DNA of 34,317 nucleotides from JBCBKL01 sp038521825 (GTDB lineage Bacteria > Pseudomonadota > Alphaproteobacteria > Rhodobacterales > Rhodobacteraceae), in NCBI GenBank assembly GCA_038521825.1, contig JBCBKL010000033.1, positions 1-34,317 on the forward strand. The letters run 5' to 3'. The notes under the pieces were generated by a model. That model worked only from the letters and a program-made list of their open reading frames with translations, was not told the origin of the DNA and searched no databases. Both the position numbers and the translations under genes were made by a program. Below are positions 8,244 to 17,742 of the stretch, in pieces. How positions within the stretch are numbered: the stretch's first letter is position 1; every line of letters begins with the position of its first letter.

Positions 8244-11200
8244 CTGGATTGGTCGACTGGGCCGCGTCGCGGTCACGCATGATCCTGGCTTTCATCGCCC
8301 TTTCAATCACAGTCGGCGGTTTCGCCTACGTTAACCTGCCGAAAGAGGGTGAGCCGGATATCGAAATCCCGGCCATCGTCATTTCTCTGCCCTTCCCGGG
8401 GATCTCGGCGGCGGACGCAGAAACCCTGCTGGTCCAGCCGATGGAGACAGAGCTGGCCGACCTTGACGGGCTCGATTCCATGATCGCCACGGCCGCCGAA
8501 GGCTATGCCAATGTGGTGCTGGAATTCGAGTTCGGTTGGGACAAGACCCAAGTGATGGCGGATGTTCGGGCTGCCATGGACACTGCCGAGGCTGAATTCC
8601 CGGACGGCTTTGAATCCTACACAATGGAGGAGTTCAACTTCTCCGAGTTCCCAATCATTATCGTCAGCCTCAGCGGTCCGGTGCCAGAACGCACGATGAC
8701 CCGCGTCGCCAAGGAACTGCAGGACGAGCTGGAAGAGCTCGATGCCATCCTTGAGGCGGCGCTATCTGGGAACCGTGACGAGATGGTCGAGGTTGTAATC
8801 GACCCCCTTCGCCTGGAAGCCTATAACGTTACGGCCAACGAGCTGATCAGCGTCATTCAGAACAACAACCAGCTGATCGCCGCAGGTGAAGTGCAGACAG
8901 AACAAGGGTCGTTCGCCGTCAAGATCCCGGCGACGTTCAAGGCTGCCAACGACGTCTACAACCTGCCCATCAAGACCAATGGCGACCGAGTGGTCAAATT
9001 GCGAGAACTTGCCGACATTCGGCTCACCTTCGAAGATCGGGAAGGTACAGCCCGGTTCAACGGCGAAGACACGGTCGCCCTTCAGGTCGTCAAGCGCAAG
9101 GGCTACAACCTGATCGACACCGCGTCGGTGGTTCGGGAAGTCGTCGAGCGGGAAAGCCAGAATTGGCCAGAGGGCCTCAAGGCAGCCGTCGACGTTACCA
9201 CATCGAACGATCAAAGCCGCGTTGTGAATTCAATGGTGCAACAGCTTCAGGGCTCCGTCCTGACCGCGATTGCGCTCGTGATGATCGTCGTTCTGGCAGC
9301 CCTTGGATTGCGGGCGGCGCTGCTGGTCGGTTTTGCGATCCCGACCTCGTTCCTTTTGTGTTTTGCGCTACTGGCCGTAATGGGGATCTCGATCTCGAAC
9401 ATCGTCATGTTCGGCTTGATCCTCGCTGTGGGTATGCTCGTCGATGGTGCGATCGTGGTTGTTGAATACGCCGACAAGCGCCAGCAACAAGGCGTGGGGC
9501 CGATGACAGCCTATGTCGAGGCGGCCAAGCGTATGTTCTGGCCGGTGATCTCATCAACGGCAACGACGCTTTGCGCATTTCTGCCGATGCTGTTTTGGCC
9601 CGGCGTGCCGGGGCAATTCATGGGCATGCTGCCGGTGACCCTGATCTTTGTACTTTCAGCATCGTTGATCGTGGCACTGGTCTATTTGCCGGTCATGGGC
9701 GGTATCCTCGGCCGGTTGGAGCGCTGGATCGTCGAACAGGTGATCATGGCGTCACGGCTGCCGATTCTCTACCATATCCTCGCGATCCCGCTTGCGATCG
9801 GGCTGATCGGGCTGGCGGGCTTTGCGATGAGCAGCCTCTTTGAGGATGTAAGCGGACAATTCGCCGAGATGAATTCGCGCGACATCCTCGGCTCGGTGAT
9901 CCCCACTCTCGCAACCGTGTTCGTGATCGGGCTTGGTATCGTATCGCTTCTGGCACTTGGCGTTGTCTCGGCGCCGGCGACGATTGTTCTGTTGATGGGT
10001 ATTCTGCCGCGTCTGGGCCGTGTTGGCTCCGCCTTGCTCGGTCGCCTCGTTGGGCGGCGTGAGCGCAAGGTTGAAGGGGGTTATCGCCGGTCCGGGTTCG
10101 GGCGCGTGATCGAAGGGATCGTTGGCACACCCGTCATGCCGCTTGTCGCCATCGGTTTCGTATTCGTCTTCGTGGGCAGCGTGTTGATGTATTTCGTTAA
10201 TAACAACCGCGGTGTTGAATTCTTCGTGGAATCCGAACCCGAACAGGCCATCGTCTATGTTCTCGCCCGTGGCAACCTGAGCCTCCAAGAGAAAGATGCG
10301 CTTGTCCGCCAAGCCGAAGAAATCGTAATCGCCCATCCCGGCATCCAGACCGCGTTCTCGTTTGCCGGTTCGGGCGGCCTCAACGCAAACACCGGCGGCG
10401 CCTCGGCACCCCGGGATACGATTGGGCAGATCCAGCTGGAAACGATCCCTTGGGAAGACAGACCCGATGAAACCGAGCCATGGTTCAAAGTGCCGTTCAC
10501 CAACTGGACGGTTCAGCGCGACGTCAAGGCGGTGGCCTATGACGGCGACACGGTCATCGAAGAACTGATGACCGAACTTAACCAGATCCCGGGCATCAAG
10601 GTCGAAATCCTTGACCTCGCGCGCGGGCCGGCGAGTGGCAAGCCGGTGCATCTGCGGCTGAAGGGCGACAACTGGGACGACCTGCTGGCGGCGGCCACTG
10701 ATGCGCGGGCGCAATTTGATGCGACACCGGGGCTACAACTGATCGAAGACACCCGCCCCCTGCCCGGCATTGACTGGCAAATTGACGTGGATGTGGAAAA
10801 GGCGGGGCGTTTCGGGGCCGACGTGGCAACCGTTGGCGCCATGGTTCAGTTGGTGACCCGGGGTATCTGGCTCGACAACATGTACGCCGATAACTCGGAC
10901 GAAGAGATCGAGATCCGGGTGCGCCTGCCCGAGAAAGACCGCGTTCTCAGCACCCTCGACACGCTCAAGGTCGGAACTGCCGATGGCCTCGTGCCGCTGG
11001 CCAACTTTATCACCCGCACACCTGTGCCAAAGCTGGCGCAGATCAATCGGGTCGATCAGAACCGCTATTTCGACATCAAGGCTGATGCGCAAGCGGGTCT
11101 CACCAAGCTGGTGCGCGGTGTGGATGGCGGCCAAGAGATCGTTGCGACCCTGGTTCCGGATGCCGACGGCAAGATCCGGGGCGAAGACGGAGTGCAATAC

Positions 11201-12109
11201 GGTGTACTTCAAAAGTCGGGCCCGGAAAGCGAAGACGAACTGTCGTCGCTGTTGCGAAGCGGCGATGTCCGGATGATCCCGATCAACCCGAATGAGCGGA
11301 TCGAGGTGCTTTCACAGTGGCTGGCGACCAACCCTTTCGCGCCGGGCATCGAATATGAATGGACGGGCGACCAGGAAGACCAGGCCGAAAGCCAGGCGTT
11401 CCTTTCATCGGCCTTCATGGGTGCGCTTGGGCTGATGTTCATCATTCTGCTGGCGCAGTTCAACAGCTTCTACAACGCCGTGCTGGTTCTGGTCGCCGTG
11501 ATCCTCTCGACGGCCGGGGTTTTGATCGGAATGCTGGTCATGAACCAACCCTTCTCGATCATCATGACGGGCACGGGCATCGTGGCGCTTGCCGGGATCG
11601 TGGTGAACAACAACATCGTTCTTATCGATACATTCCAGGAATACGAACGGTACATGCCCCGGATCGAGGCGATCATCCGAACGGCGCAGGCCCGCATCCG
11701 GCCTGTCCTGCTGACGACGATCACAACCATGGCCGGTCTTGCGCCTATGATGTTCGGGATATCGCTCGATTTCGCACAGGGCGGCTATACCATCGATAGC
11801 CCCACTGCGCTGTGGTGGAAGCAGCTTGCGACGGCGGTGGTATTTGGCCTCGGGATCGCGACGGTCCTAACGCTGATGGTGACGCCGTCGCTGCTTGCCG
11901 TGCGGGTGTGGGCCTCAACCTATGCGCTCTGGTTCTCACAGCTCCTAGCCAAGCTGTCCCTTGGGCGTGCAAGCCGGGCCTCGCGCGACTGGGCGCTTGC
12001 CCGTGATGCACGGCGCATGAGAGCAACAGAGATCGTGTGGGACTTCGACGAGCCGCAGCCGCCACGACAGGCCGACCCACTGGTGCCGCCTCTCAAGGCA
12101 GCCGAGTAA
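8240..12109 (+). CDS. RND efflux permease (AcrB/HAE superfamily), unusually long
   Basis: A 1289-residue proton-driven exporter; canonical RND pumps have about 1030-1050 residues. TM1 is near residues 12-30, the first porter domain follows, and TM2-6 lie about 335-490. TM4 reads GMLVDGAIVVVEY, where AcrB has VDDA: one of the two acidic relay residues is Gly, as in heavy-metal RND pumps. TM10 reads GIVALAGIVVNNNIVLID, with Asn where AcrB has its relay Lys. The extra length sits between TM6 and TM7 (about 500-630) and includes two hydrophobic stretches, 516-535 and 553-589, each able to span the membrane. It is translationally coupled to the adaptor by ATGA. The substrate is unknown. Confidence 0.93.
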   Translation: MTGLVDWAASRSRMILAFIALSITVGGFAYVNLPKEGEPDIEIPAIVISLPFPGISAADAETLLVQPMETELADLDGLDSMIATAAEGYANVVLEFEFGWDKTQVMADVRAAMDTAEAEFPDGFESYTMEEFNFSEFPIIIVSLSGPVPERTMTRVAKELQDELEELDAILEAALSGNRDEMVEVVIDPLRLEAYNVTANELISVIQNNNQLIAAGEVQTEQGSFAVKIPATFKAANDVYNLPIKTNGDRVVKLRELADIRLTFEDREGTARFNGEDTVALQVVKRKGYNLIDTASVVREVVERESQNWPEGLKAAVDVTTSNDQSRVVNSMVQQLQGSVLTAIALVMIVVLAALGLRAALLVGFAIPTSFLLCFALLAVMGISISNIVMFGLILAVGMLVDGAIVVVEYADKRQQQGVGPMTAYVEAAKRMFWPVISSTATTLCAFLPMLFWPGVPGQFMGMLPVTLIFVLSASLIVALVYLPVMGGILGRLERWIVEQVIMASRLPILYHILAIPLAIGLIGLAGFAMSSLFEDVSGQFAEMNSRDILGSVIPTLATVFVIGLGIVSLLALGVVSAPATIVLLMGILPRLGRVGSALLGRLVGRRERKVEGGYRRSGFGRVIEGIVGTPVMPLVAIGFVFVFVGSVLMYFVNNNRGVEFFVESEPEQAIVYVLARGNLSLQEKDALVRQAEEIVIAHPGIQTAFSFAGSGGLNANTGGASAPRDTIGQIQLETIPWEDRPDETEPWFKVPFTNWTVQRDVKAVAYDGDTVIEELMTELNQIPGIKVEILDLARGPASGKPVHLRLKGDNWDDLLAAATDARAQFDATPGLQLIEDTRPLPGIDWQIDVDVEKAGRFGADVATVGAMVQLVTRGIWLDNMYADNSDEEIEIRVRLPEKDRVLSTLDTLKVGTADGLVPLANFITRTPVPKLAQINRVDQNRYFDIKADAQAGLTKLVRGVDGGQEIVATLVPDADGKIRGEDGVQYGVLQKSGPESEDELSSLLRSGDVRMIPINPNERIEVLSQWLATNPFAPGIEYEWTGDQEDQAESQAFLSSAFMGALGLMFIILLAQFNSFYNAVLVLVAVILSTAGVLIGMLVMNQPFSIIMTGTGIVALAGIVVNNNIVLIDTFQEYERYMPRIEAIIRTAQARIRPVLLTTITTMAGLAPMMFGISLDFAQGGYTIDSPTALWWKQLATAVVFGLGIATVLTLMVTPSLLAVRVWASTYALWFSQLLAKLSLGRASRASRDWALARDARRMRATEIVWDFDEPQPPRQADPLVPPLKAAE

Positions 12110-12121
12110 GCCGAGTAAGCC

Positions 12122-13957
12122 TCAGCTTTCATCGGCTTGCTGCCGATGCCACAGGTCGGCATAGCGTCCGCCCTTTTGAAGCAGGGCATCGTGAGTGCCC
12201 TGCTCGATAATCTCGCCCCGCTCCAGAACGACAATACGATCTGCCTCGGCAATCGTGCTAAGCCGGTGCGCAATGGTTAGTACGGTGCGCCCGCGACCGG
12301 CTTGCAGCAGGGCGTCCTTGATGTCCTGCTCTGTTTCGGTATCAAGCGCGCTGGTCGCTTCGTCCAGCAACAGGATGGGCGGGTTCTTCAGAAGCGTCCG
12401 CGCGATGCCGACCCGCTGTTTCTCACCGCCCGAAAGTTTCAGACCCCGCTCACCCACAGCGGTTTCATAGCCCTGCGGCAAACCGCTGACGAAGTCGTGG
12501 ATCTGGGCCGCCTTAGCCGCTGCGATGATCTCGTCCTCGGTCGCGTTATCGCGTCCATAGGCGATATTGTAGCGGATCGTGTCATTGAACAGCACCGTAT
12601 CCTGTGGAACCACGCCAATCGCGTTGTGCAGGCTCTCTTGCGTCACCGCCCGCAGATCCTGCCCGTCAATCCGCAAAGCGCCGTCATTAACATCATAGAA
12701 CCGGAACAAAAGCCGCCCGATGGTCGATTTCCCCGACCCCGTCGAACCGACAATTGCCACCATCTCGCCCGGTTGCGCCACCAGAGACACACCTTTGAGA
12801 ATTGGCCGGGCCTGATCGTAGCCGAAGGAGACGTTGTCGAGTTCGATCTGGCCCCCATCGACCTGCAAGGGCTTGGCATCAGGCGCATCAACCACTTCGG
12901 CAGGTTGTTCGAGCAGATCGAACATTTCGCCCATATCGACCAGCGCCTGCCGGATCTCGCGGTAGACCGTCCCGAGAAAGTTCAGAGGCAGGGTGATCTG
13001 GATCATGTAGGCATTGACCATGACAAAGTCGCCAACCGTCAGTTGCCCCGCCTGAACGCCAACCGCGGCAAGGATCATCACTCCGACAAGGCCGCCCGTG
13101 ATCAGGAAGGATTGCCCGAAATTCAAGAACGCGAGGGAGTAAGACGTCTTGAGCGCCGCCTGTTCGTACCCCGCCATTGCGTCATCGTATCGTGCTGCTT
13201 CACGGCCTTCTGCACCGAAATACTTGACGGTTTCGAAGTTCAGCAGACTATCGATTGCTTTCTGGTTCGCGTCGGTGTCCTGGTCGTTCATCTGCCGCCG
13301 CAGCTTGACCCGCCATTCCGTCACCTTGAACGTGAACCAAACATAAAGAGCGATGGTCAGCGAGACGATAGCCAGATAGCTGACATCGAAAAGCACGACG
13401 AGGATGATCCCGATCATCAACAGCTCTAGGATCAGCGGCCCGATCGAAAACAGCAGAAACCGCAGCAGGAACTCGACGCCCTTCACACCGCGTTCGATGA
13501 TCCGGCTGAGTCCGCCTGTCTTGCGGGTGATGTGGTACCGCATCGAGAGGCGGTGGATATGTTGAAACGTCTGTAGCGCCAGCATTCGCAGGGCTCGCTG
13601 CCCCACTTTTGCAAAGATCGCATCGCGCAGCTGCTGGAACCCGATGGTCATCAGGCGGGCCAATCCGTAGGCGATTGTCAGACCAATTGCGCCCAGGGCC
13701 AGATCGGGCACACCTTCGCCCGCAAGGGAATCCACAGCATACTTGTAAATGATCGGTGTGCCGACCGATACCAGCTTGGCCGCAACAAGCGCCACCATCG
13801 CCCAGATGACCCGCGCTTTGACCCAGGGCATATCTTCGGGCCACAGATACGGCGCGACCTTCCTGATCGTCCGCCATCCCGAACGACGCTCAGCGACCTC
13901 AACATCTGGCGCGGAGGGTTCTTTTACGTCGATATCGGCTGTGGTGTCAGCGGCCAT
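12122..13957 (-). CDS. Atm1-type ABC exporter (fused permease and ATPase)
   Basis: About 611 residues from ATG 13957; a GTG at 14002 would give 626 but lacks a good ribosome site, whereas an AAAGG precedes the ATG. The N-terminal half has six membrane spans of an ABC exporter beginning SGWRTIRKVAPYLWPED, typical of the Atm1/ABCB7 group. The C-terminal ATPase shows Walker A GSTGSGKST, signature LSGGEKQRVGIART, Walker B ILLLDEATSAL and the H-loop in TIAHRLST. Bacterial Atm1 relatives export glutathione-linked compounds and help with heavy-metal tolerance; this is family knowledge, not shown here. The gene ends 12 nt from the convergent RND permease and lies just after the LysM gene. Confidence 0.92.
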   Translation of the reverse strand: MAADTTADIDVKEPSAPDVEVAERRSGWRTIRKVAPYLWPEDMPWVKARVIWAMVALVAAKLVSVGTPIIYKYAVDSLAGEGVPDLALGAIGLTIAYGLARLMTIGFQQLRDAIFAKVGQRALRMLALQTFQHIHRLSMRYHITRKTGGLSRIIERGVKGVEFLLRFLLFSIGPLILELLMIGIILVVLFDVSYLAIVSLTIALYVWFTFKVTEWRVKLRRQMNDQDTDANQKAIDSLLNFETVKYFGAEGREAARYDDAMAGYEQAALKTSYSLAFLNFGQSFLITGGLVGVMILAAVGVQAGQLTVGDFVMVNAYMIQITLPLNFLGTVYREIRQALVDMGEMFDLLEQPAEVVDAPDAKPLQVDGGQIELDNVSFGYDQARPILKGVSLVAQPGEMVAIVGSTGSGKSTIGRLLFRFYDVNDGALRIDGQDLRAVTQESLHNAIGVVPQDTVLFNDTIRYNIAYGRDNATEDEIIAAAKAAQIHDFVSGLPQGYETAVGERGLKLSGGEKQRVGIARTLLKNPPILLLDEATSALDTETEQDIKDALLQAGRGRTVLTIAHRLSTIAEADRIVVLERGEIIEQGTHDALLQKGGRYADLWHRQQADES

Positions 13958-14014
13958 TGTGTCTGCCTTTGCGTCTAACGCACTACTTAGAGCGCCGGAC
14001 ACCAGGTTACTAGA

Positions 14015-15478
14015 TCACTCGCCGCCGTCTGGCAGATTGAAAACCTGACCGGGATAGATCAGATCCGGGTTACGAATCTGCGACTTGTTGGCCTCGAAGA
14101 CCTGAACGTAAAGGATGCCTTCGCCATATCGCTCTCGGGCAATGCCCCAAAGCGTGTTGCCGGTCTGGACCGTGATAGACTTTGCCTTGGTCGCATCGTC
14201 GTTGAACGCTGCGGTCAAGACGCCGGGGTCTTCGCGCTTGAATGGTGTCTCGGCCCGGCTGGTCACGGTGCCAGTGGCATCAATCTCGTCCACCCGCAAT
14301 GTGTAGACGCCGGAGTCGATTTCTGGCAGTTCGCCCCGCCAACGTCCGGCCTCGTCGACCTCAAGCACCGCAATCGGATCGTTATCAAGATAAACGCGCA
14401 CCTCGTCAGCGGCACTCTGAGCCCGCCCGGCCAGTTCCACCGCGCCCAAGTCGGAATAGCTGATCGTGTCAATGGCCACGTTCGTCATCAGTTCGGGCGA
14501 TGCGTCCAGCAGCTCCACCCCTTCGGCAGTGTTGCGCAGTACGGCCACGCGGGACCCATCCGTTTGTGGTTCTTGCGTGGCCTCATCGGAACCGGCATCC
14601 GCGCTATCCTGACCAAACGCCGGTGCAACAGCTTCATCTTGGGTACCTTGTGACGTCGACGGATCAAGCCCAGCGATCAGGCCCTCTCGACCAGCAGCAT
14701 CGGTTCCCTGCTCTGCGGTATCCAGCCCGTTTGCGGCAATGGACGCTGCGCCTTCGGTATTCTCGTTTGTCGGTGTCGCCGCATCGACCGCGACCTCCGC
14801 CTCGTCCTCGGGCTGCGCGGGTGTGGTTACGGCAGCATCCTCAGTCGATTCGTCCAACCGAGCCACAACTTCGGGCTGCTCTACCGCTTGGTGACCAGGT
14901 TCTTCGAGACTGTCGCCAAGCACGGTCTCGACTGTCGGCGCTTCGCCCCCGATCGCGGGCGGGTCCACGATATCCAAATCCTGATCAGCACCCTCGGCCA
15001 CCGGAGCGAGTATCACCTCCTCAGTCGAGGCGACCTGATCCGCCCCATCGTCCTGCAGCAGGGTCAGCACCTGCGCATCGGGTGTGGGTGCGATGACGGT
15101 CACTGCCGCAAAGGAGCCATCGGCGCCAGCCGTCGTTGTCGCATTCACATCACCGTCAAGCAAAACGGTAACTTCGCTGCCCGGGGTCGCGCGACCCGCG
15201 ATGACGGCCAGACCATCGGGTTCTAGCCGCACTTCGTCGATTTGCGGAGCCTCCGGGGTGGCAACCATTTCGGGCGTTGACGGGTCCTCGGTAGAAGCTG
15301 TTTGAGCTTCAGGCTTCGCCTCAGGCGCGCCAAGTGCTTCCACTGCAACCGCCGGGGTGACCTGTTCGGGCATCTCGCCTCCGAGGTAGATCCCTGCGAT
15401 AATAGCGCCCGCCGCAACAACCCCGGCACCAATCAGCCAAACCGAGTTGGACATTCCAGCGGCAGCCTCTTCGTTCAT
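14015..15478 (-). CDS. LysM-domain envelope protein with Ig-like repeats
   Basis: A 487-residue protein. One N-terminal membrane span (about 10-30, VWLIGAGVVAAGAIIAGIYLG) anchors it. A long acidic, Ala/Thr/Glu-rich region follows, interrupted by two Ig-like modules (EVRLEPDGLAVIAGRATPGS near 80, and ISYSDLGAVELAGRA near 340). A C-terminal LysM (VQTGNTLWGIARERYGEG to YPGQVFNLP) should bind peptidoglycan. The likely role is an envelope scaffold facing the periplasm; no catalytic domain is visible. The ATG at 15478 has GGGGGA six bases upstream. The low-complexity acidic section is probably disordered. Confidence 0.88.
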   Translation of the reverse strand: MNEEAAAGMSNSVWLIGAGVVAAGAIIAGIYLGGEMPEQVTPAVAVEALGAPEAKPEAQTASTEDPSTPEMVATPEAPQIDEVRLEPDGLAVIAGRATPGSEVTVLLDGDVNATTTAGADGSFAAVTVIAPTPDAQVLTLLQDDGADQVASTEEVILAPVAEGADQDLDIVDPPAIGGEAPTVETVLGDSLEEPGHQAVEQPEVVARLDESTEDAAVTTPAQPEDEAEVAVDAATPTNENTEGAASIAANGLDTAEQGTDAAGREGLIAGLDPSTSQGTQDEAVAPAFGQDSADAGSDEATQEPQTDGSRVAVLRNTAEGVELLDASPELMTNVAIDTISYSDLGAVELAGRAQSAADEVRVYLDNDPIAVLEVDEAGRWRGELPEIDSGVYTLRVDEIDATGTVTSRAETPFKREDPGVLTAAFNDDATKAKSITVQTGNTLWGIARERYGEGILYVQVFEANKSQIRNPDLIYPGQVFNLPDGGE

Positions 15479-15597
15479 TCATGATCCCCCGTATCCGATG
15501 TGGCACCGGATAGATTGAGGATCAATATCAGCCGCGATATCAGGGGTCAAAACCCGCGACACGGGACTGTGACCAAAATGTCAACTGGGGGACAACG

Positions 15598-16152
15598 ATG
15601 TCAGTTTTTTCCGTCTGTGTTTATTGTGGATCGCGACCGGGAAAAGATCCGGCCTATGCCGCCGACGCCGAGACTTTGGGCCAGCAGATCGCGCAAGCCG
15701 GTTGGCGGCTGGTCTATGGGGCCGGTGACGTGGGCCTCATGGGGTCTGTTGCCCGGTCGGCGCAGGCCGAGGGCGGCGAAACATTCGGTGTGATACCAAA
15801 CCACCTTGTGCAGCGCGAGGTGGGCAAGGCCGATCTAGACCGCTACATCGTGACCGAGACGATGCACGAGCGCAAAAAAGTCATGTTCATGAACTGCCAC
15901 GCCGTCGTCGTGCTGCCGGGCGGAGCAGGATCGCTGGACGAATTGTTCGAGGTTGTCACCTGGCGCCAGTTGGGCCTGCATGAAAAGCCCATCTTTCTTG
16001 TTAATACAGCCGGTTACTGGAACCCTTTAATCCAGCTTCTGGATCATGTAGTGGCCGAGGGCTTTGCCGGGATGGACATCATCGAGTCGATCACTGTCAC
16101 TGATGGCACCCAACACCTGATGGAGCACCTGCGCGCAGCGGCATCGTCCTAG
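15598..16152 (+). CDS. LOG-family phosphoribohydrolase (TIGR00730)
   Basis: A 184-residue Rossmann-fold protein of the LONELY GUY family, which cleaves ribose-5-phosphate from N6-modified AMP (cytokinin nucleotides) or from nucleoside monophosphates. It opens SVFSVCVYCGSRPGKDP and carries the active-site signature PGGAGSLDELFEVVTWRQLG (PGGxGTxxE with Ser for Thr), preceded by HERKKVMFMNCHAVVVL. Length and motifs are normal for the family. ATG 15598 follows a GGGGGA. The stop overlaps the end of the convergent metallophosphoesterase gene by 4 nt. Family members in non-plant bacteria are often annotated as possible lysine decarboxylases, which is an old misnomer. Confidence 0.93.
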   Translation: MSVFSVCVYCGSRPGKDPAYAADAETLGQQIAQAGWRLVYGAGDVGLMGSVARSAQAEGGETFGVIPNHLVQREVGKADLDRYIVTETMHERKKVMFMNCHAVVVLPGGAGSLDELFEVVTWRQLGLHEKPIFLVNTAGYWNPLIQLLDHVVAEGFAGMDIIESITVTDGTQHLMEHLRAAASS

Positions 16153-17045
16153 GGGCCAGTTAGATCGATAACGGTGATTTCGGGCACGACGCCCAGACGC
16201 ACTGGGATCCGAGAGCAGCCCAGACCAGATGAGACGATTAGCTTGCGCCCGTTAATGTCGAGCAGACCATGCGCATAGTCCCGCCCATGGTCGGACGGTA
16301 CGAAGACTGGGCGGCCCAAAACCTGGATCTGTCCCGCGTGGGTATGGCCGGAAATCGTCAGATCGACACCGATCGGATGCCTTGCCGCCTCGGGAAAGAT
16401 ATCCGGCTGATGCGCAAGAAGCAGCGTAAAACGATCCGCTCGGCATTTTGTTAACGTGGCCTCAAGGTCGTGAACACCGACATGCTCTTTGCGGTTTCGT
16501 CCCTTTAACGCTTCCTGATCACCCAATCCGGCCAGATCGAACACGACATCATGGTGTCGAACGCTCACGGACTCGTTCTCCAAAACCGTAATGCCAATAT
16601 CCCGCATCACACCTGCCCACCTAACCGGACCGGCGCGGCGCGCCTGCGCCTCTCGATCGTCCCACCAGTCGTGGTTGCCCAGCACCGCAAAGACGCCGAG
16701 CGGCGCCCTGAGCGTAGCGAGCAATCCCGCGAGCGTCTCGAAAGACAAGGGCCTTTGCCCGCCCCGCTCTTCTGCGAAAAAGTCACCGGGCAGCAGGATC
16801 AGATCGGGCTTTGCGGCATGCGTCGTGTTTATGATCCGCCGAAGCCGGTTGGCTGGCATGAAGGGCGGCCCAGAGTGAAAATCGGACAATGCCGCTAGCC
16901 GCAGCGGGACTTTGGAGAATGCCTCGTGCGACAAGTGATAGTGCATCACTCTTTCGGTTCGATACGGCGCGACCCAATAGTCATGCAACCGCGAAGCAAA
17001 ACGCGCCCAGACTGAGCCGGACGCGTTCGGGTTGTTCGATGCCAA
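16149..17045 (-). CDS. Metallophosphoesterase (YaeI-like)
   Basis: A 298-residue calcineurin-like phosphoesterase with the ordered metal-binding motifs DFHSG (DxH), LLPGDFF (GD), LGNHDWW (GNHD) and SGHTHAGQI (GHxH). It resembles the YaeI/UDP-diacylglucosamine-type cytosolic-face enzymes, but the substrate is not deducible. No signal peptide. The start is a TTG at 17045, four bases after the sodB stop, and the sequence before it (GGATG, overlapping the sodB end) may serve for translational coupling. The next ATG (16946) would remove about 33 residues before the first motif. The 3' end overlaps the LOG gene by 4 nt. Confidence 0.88.
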   Translation of the reverse strand: MASNNPNASGSVWARFASRLHDYWVAPYRTERVMHYHLSHEAFSKVPLRLAALSDFHSGPPFMPANRLRRIINTTHAAKPDLILLPGDFFAEERGGQRPLSFETLAGLLATLRAPLGVFAVLGNHDWWDDREAQARRAGPVRWAGVMRDIGITVLENESVSVRHHDVVFDLAGLGDQEALKGRNRKEHVGVHDLEATLTKCRADRFTLLLAHQPDIFPEAARHPIGVDLTISGHTHAGQIQVLGRPVFVPSDHGRDYAHGLLDINGRKLIVSSGLGCSRIPVRLGVVPEITVIDLTGP

Positions 17046-17049
17046 CGGC

Positions 17050-17649
17050 TTACATCCGCGAGGCGACGTTTTCCCAGTTGACGAGATTGTCGAGGAAGTT
17101 GGTCAGGTAGGCGGGGCGCTTGTTGCGGAAATCGATGTAATAGGAATGCTCCCACACATCACAGCCCAGCAGCGCCGTCTGACCGAAACACAGCGGGTTA
17201 ACGCCATTTTCGGTCTTCGTGACCTTGAGGCTGCCGTCGGCGTCCTTGACCAGCCACGCCCAGCCCGATCCGAACTGGCCCGCACCGGCGGCACTGAATT
17301 CTTCCTTGAACTTGTCGACGCTGCTAAAGGCGTCGGTTAAGGCACTTTCCAGCTCGCCAGGCATCGCGCTCGTGCCGGGGCCCATCATCTCCCAAAACTG
17401 GTTGTGGTTCCAAAGCTGGCTGATGTTGTTGAAGATCCCGTTCTGCGCCACGGCCGCCTTGTCATAGGTGCCGACGATGATCTCTTCGAGGGTCTTGCCC
17501 TCCCACTCGGTACCCGCGATCAGCTTGTTACCGTTGTCGACATAGGCTTTGTGGTGCAGGTCGTGGTGGTATTCCAGCGTCTCTTTCGACATGCCGTTAT
17601 CGGCAAGCGCGTCATGAGCATAAGGAAGATCAGGAAGTTCAAAAGCCAT
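17050..17649 (-). CDS. sodB: Superoxide dismutase, iron type
   Basis: A 199-residue cytoplasmic enzyme that converts superoxide to oxygen and hydrogen peroxide. It begins MAFELPDLPYAHDAL, the classic Fe/Mn-SOD start. Metal ligands are His28 (EYHHDLHHKAYV), His82 (QLWNHNQFW), Asp164 and His168 (DVWEHSYYIDFRN). Gln78 in NNISQLWNH is in the position that holds the outer-sphere glutamine in iron enzymes, so Fe is preferred over Mn as cofactor. The ATG is followed downstream by the metallophosphoesterase with a 4-nt gap, so the two are probably cotranscribed. The upstream 93 nt (17650-17742) is available for a promoter; no known operator was recognised. Confidence 0.95.
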   Translation of the reverse strand: MAFELPDLPYAHDALADNGMSKETLEYHHDLHHKAYVDNGNKLIAGTEWEGKTLEEIIVGTYDKAAVAQNGIFNNISQLWNHNQFWEMMGPGTSAMPGELESALTDAFSSVDKFKEEFSAAGAGQFGSGWAWLVKDADGSLKVTKTENGVNPLCFGQTALLGCDVWEHSYYIDFRNKRPAYLTNFLDNLVNWENVASRM

Positions 17650-17742
17650 CAGGGCCCCCGCTGCGTTAAGTATTCATATGACCGGTACATGAGACGATGA
17701 ACGGGGCGCGTCAAGTTCCGGCCACGTGAAACTTCAGATCAC

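Noticed and set aside
9752..10714. 320-codon minus-strand frame
   Set aside because: Antisense shadow of the RND permease; composition dominated by charged residues and no domain seen.
12098..12118. Short direct repeat GCCGAGTAA at the RND permease stop
   Set aside because: Nine bases repeated once; a small local duplication without further meaning visible.
12302..13429. 375-codon plus-strand frame
   Set aside because: Antisense shadow of the ABC exporter, whose motifs are all present on the minus strand.
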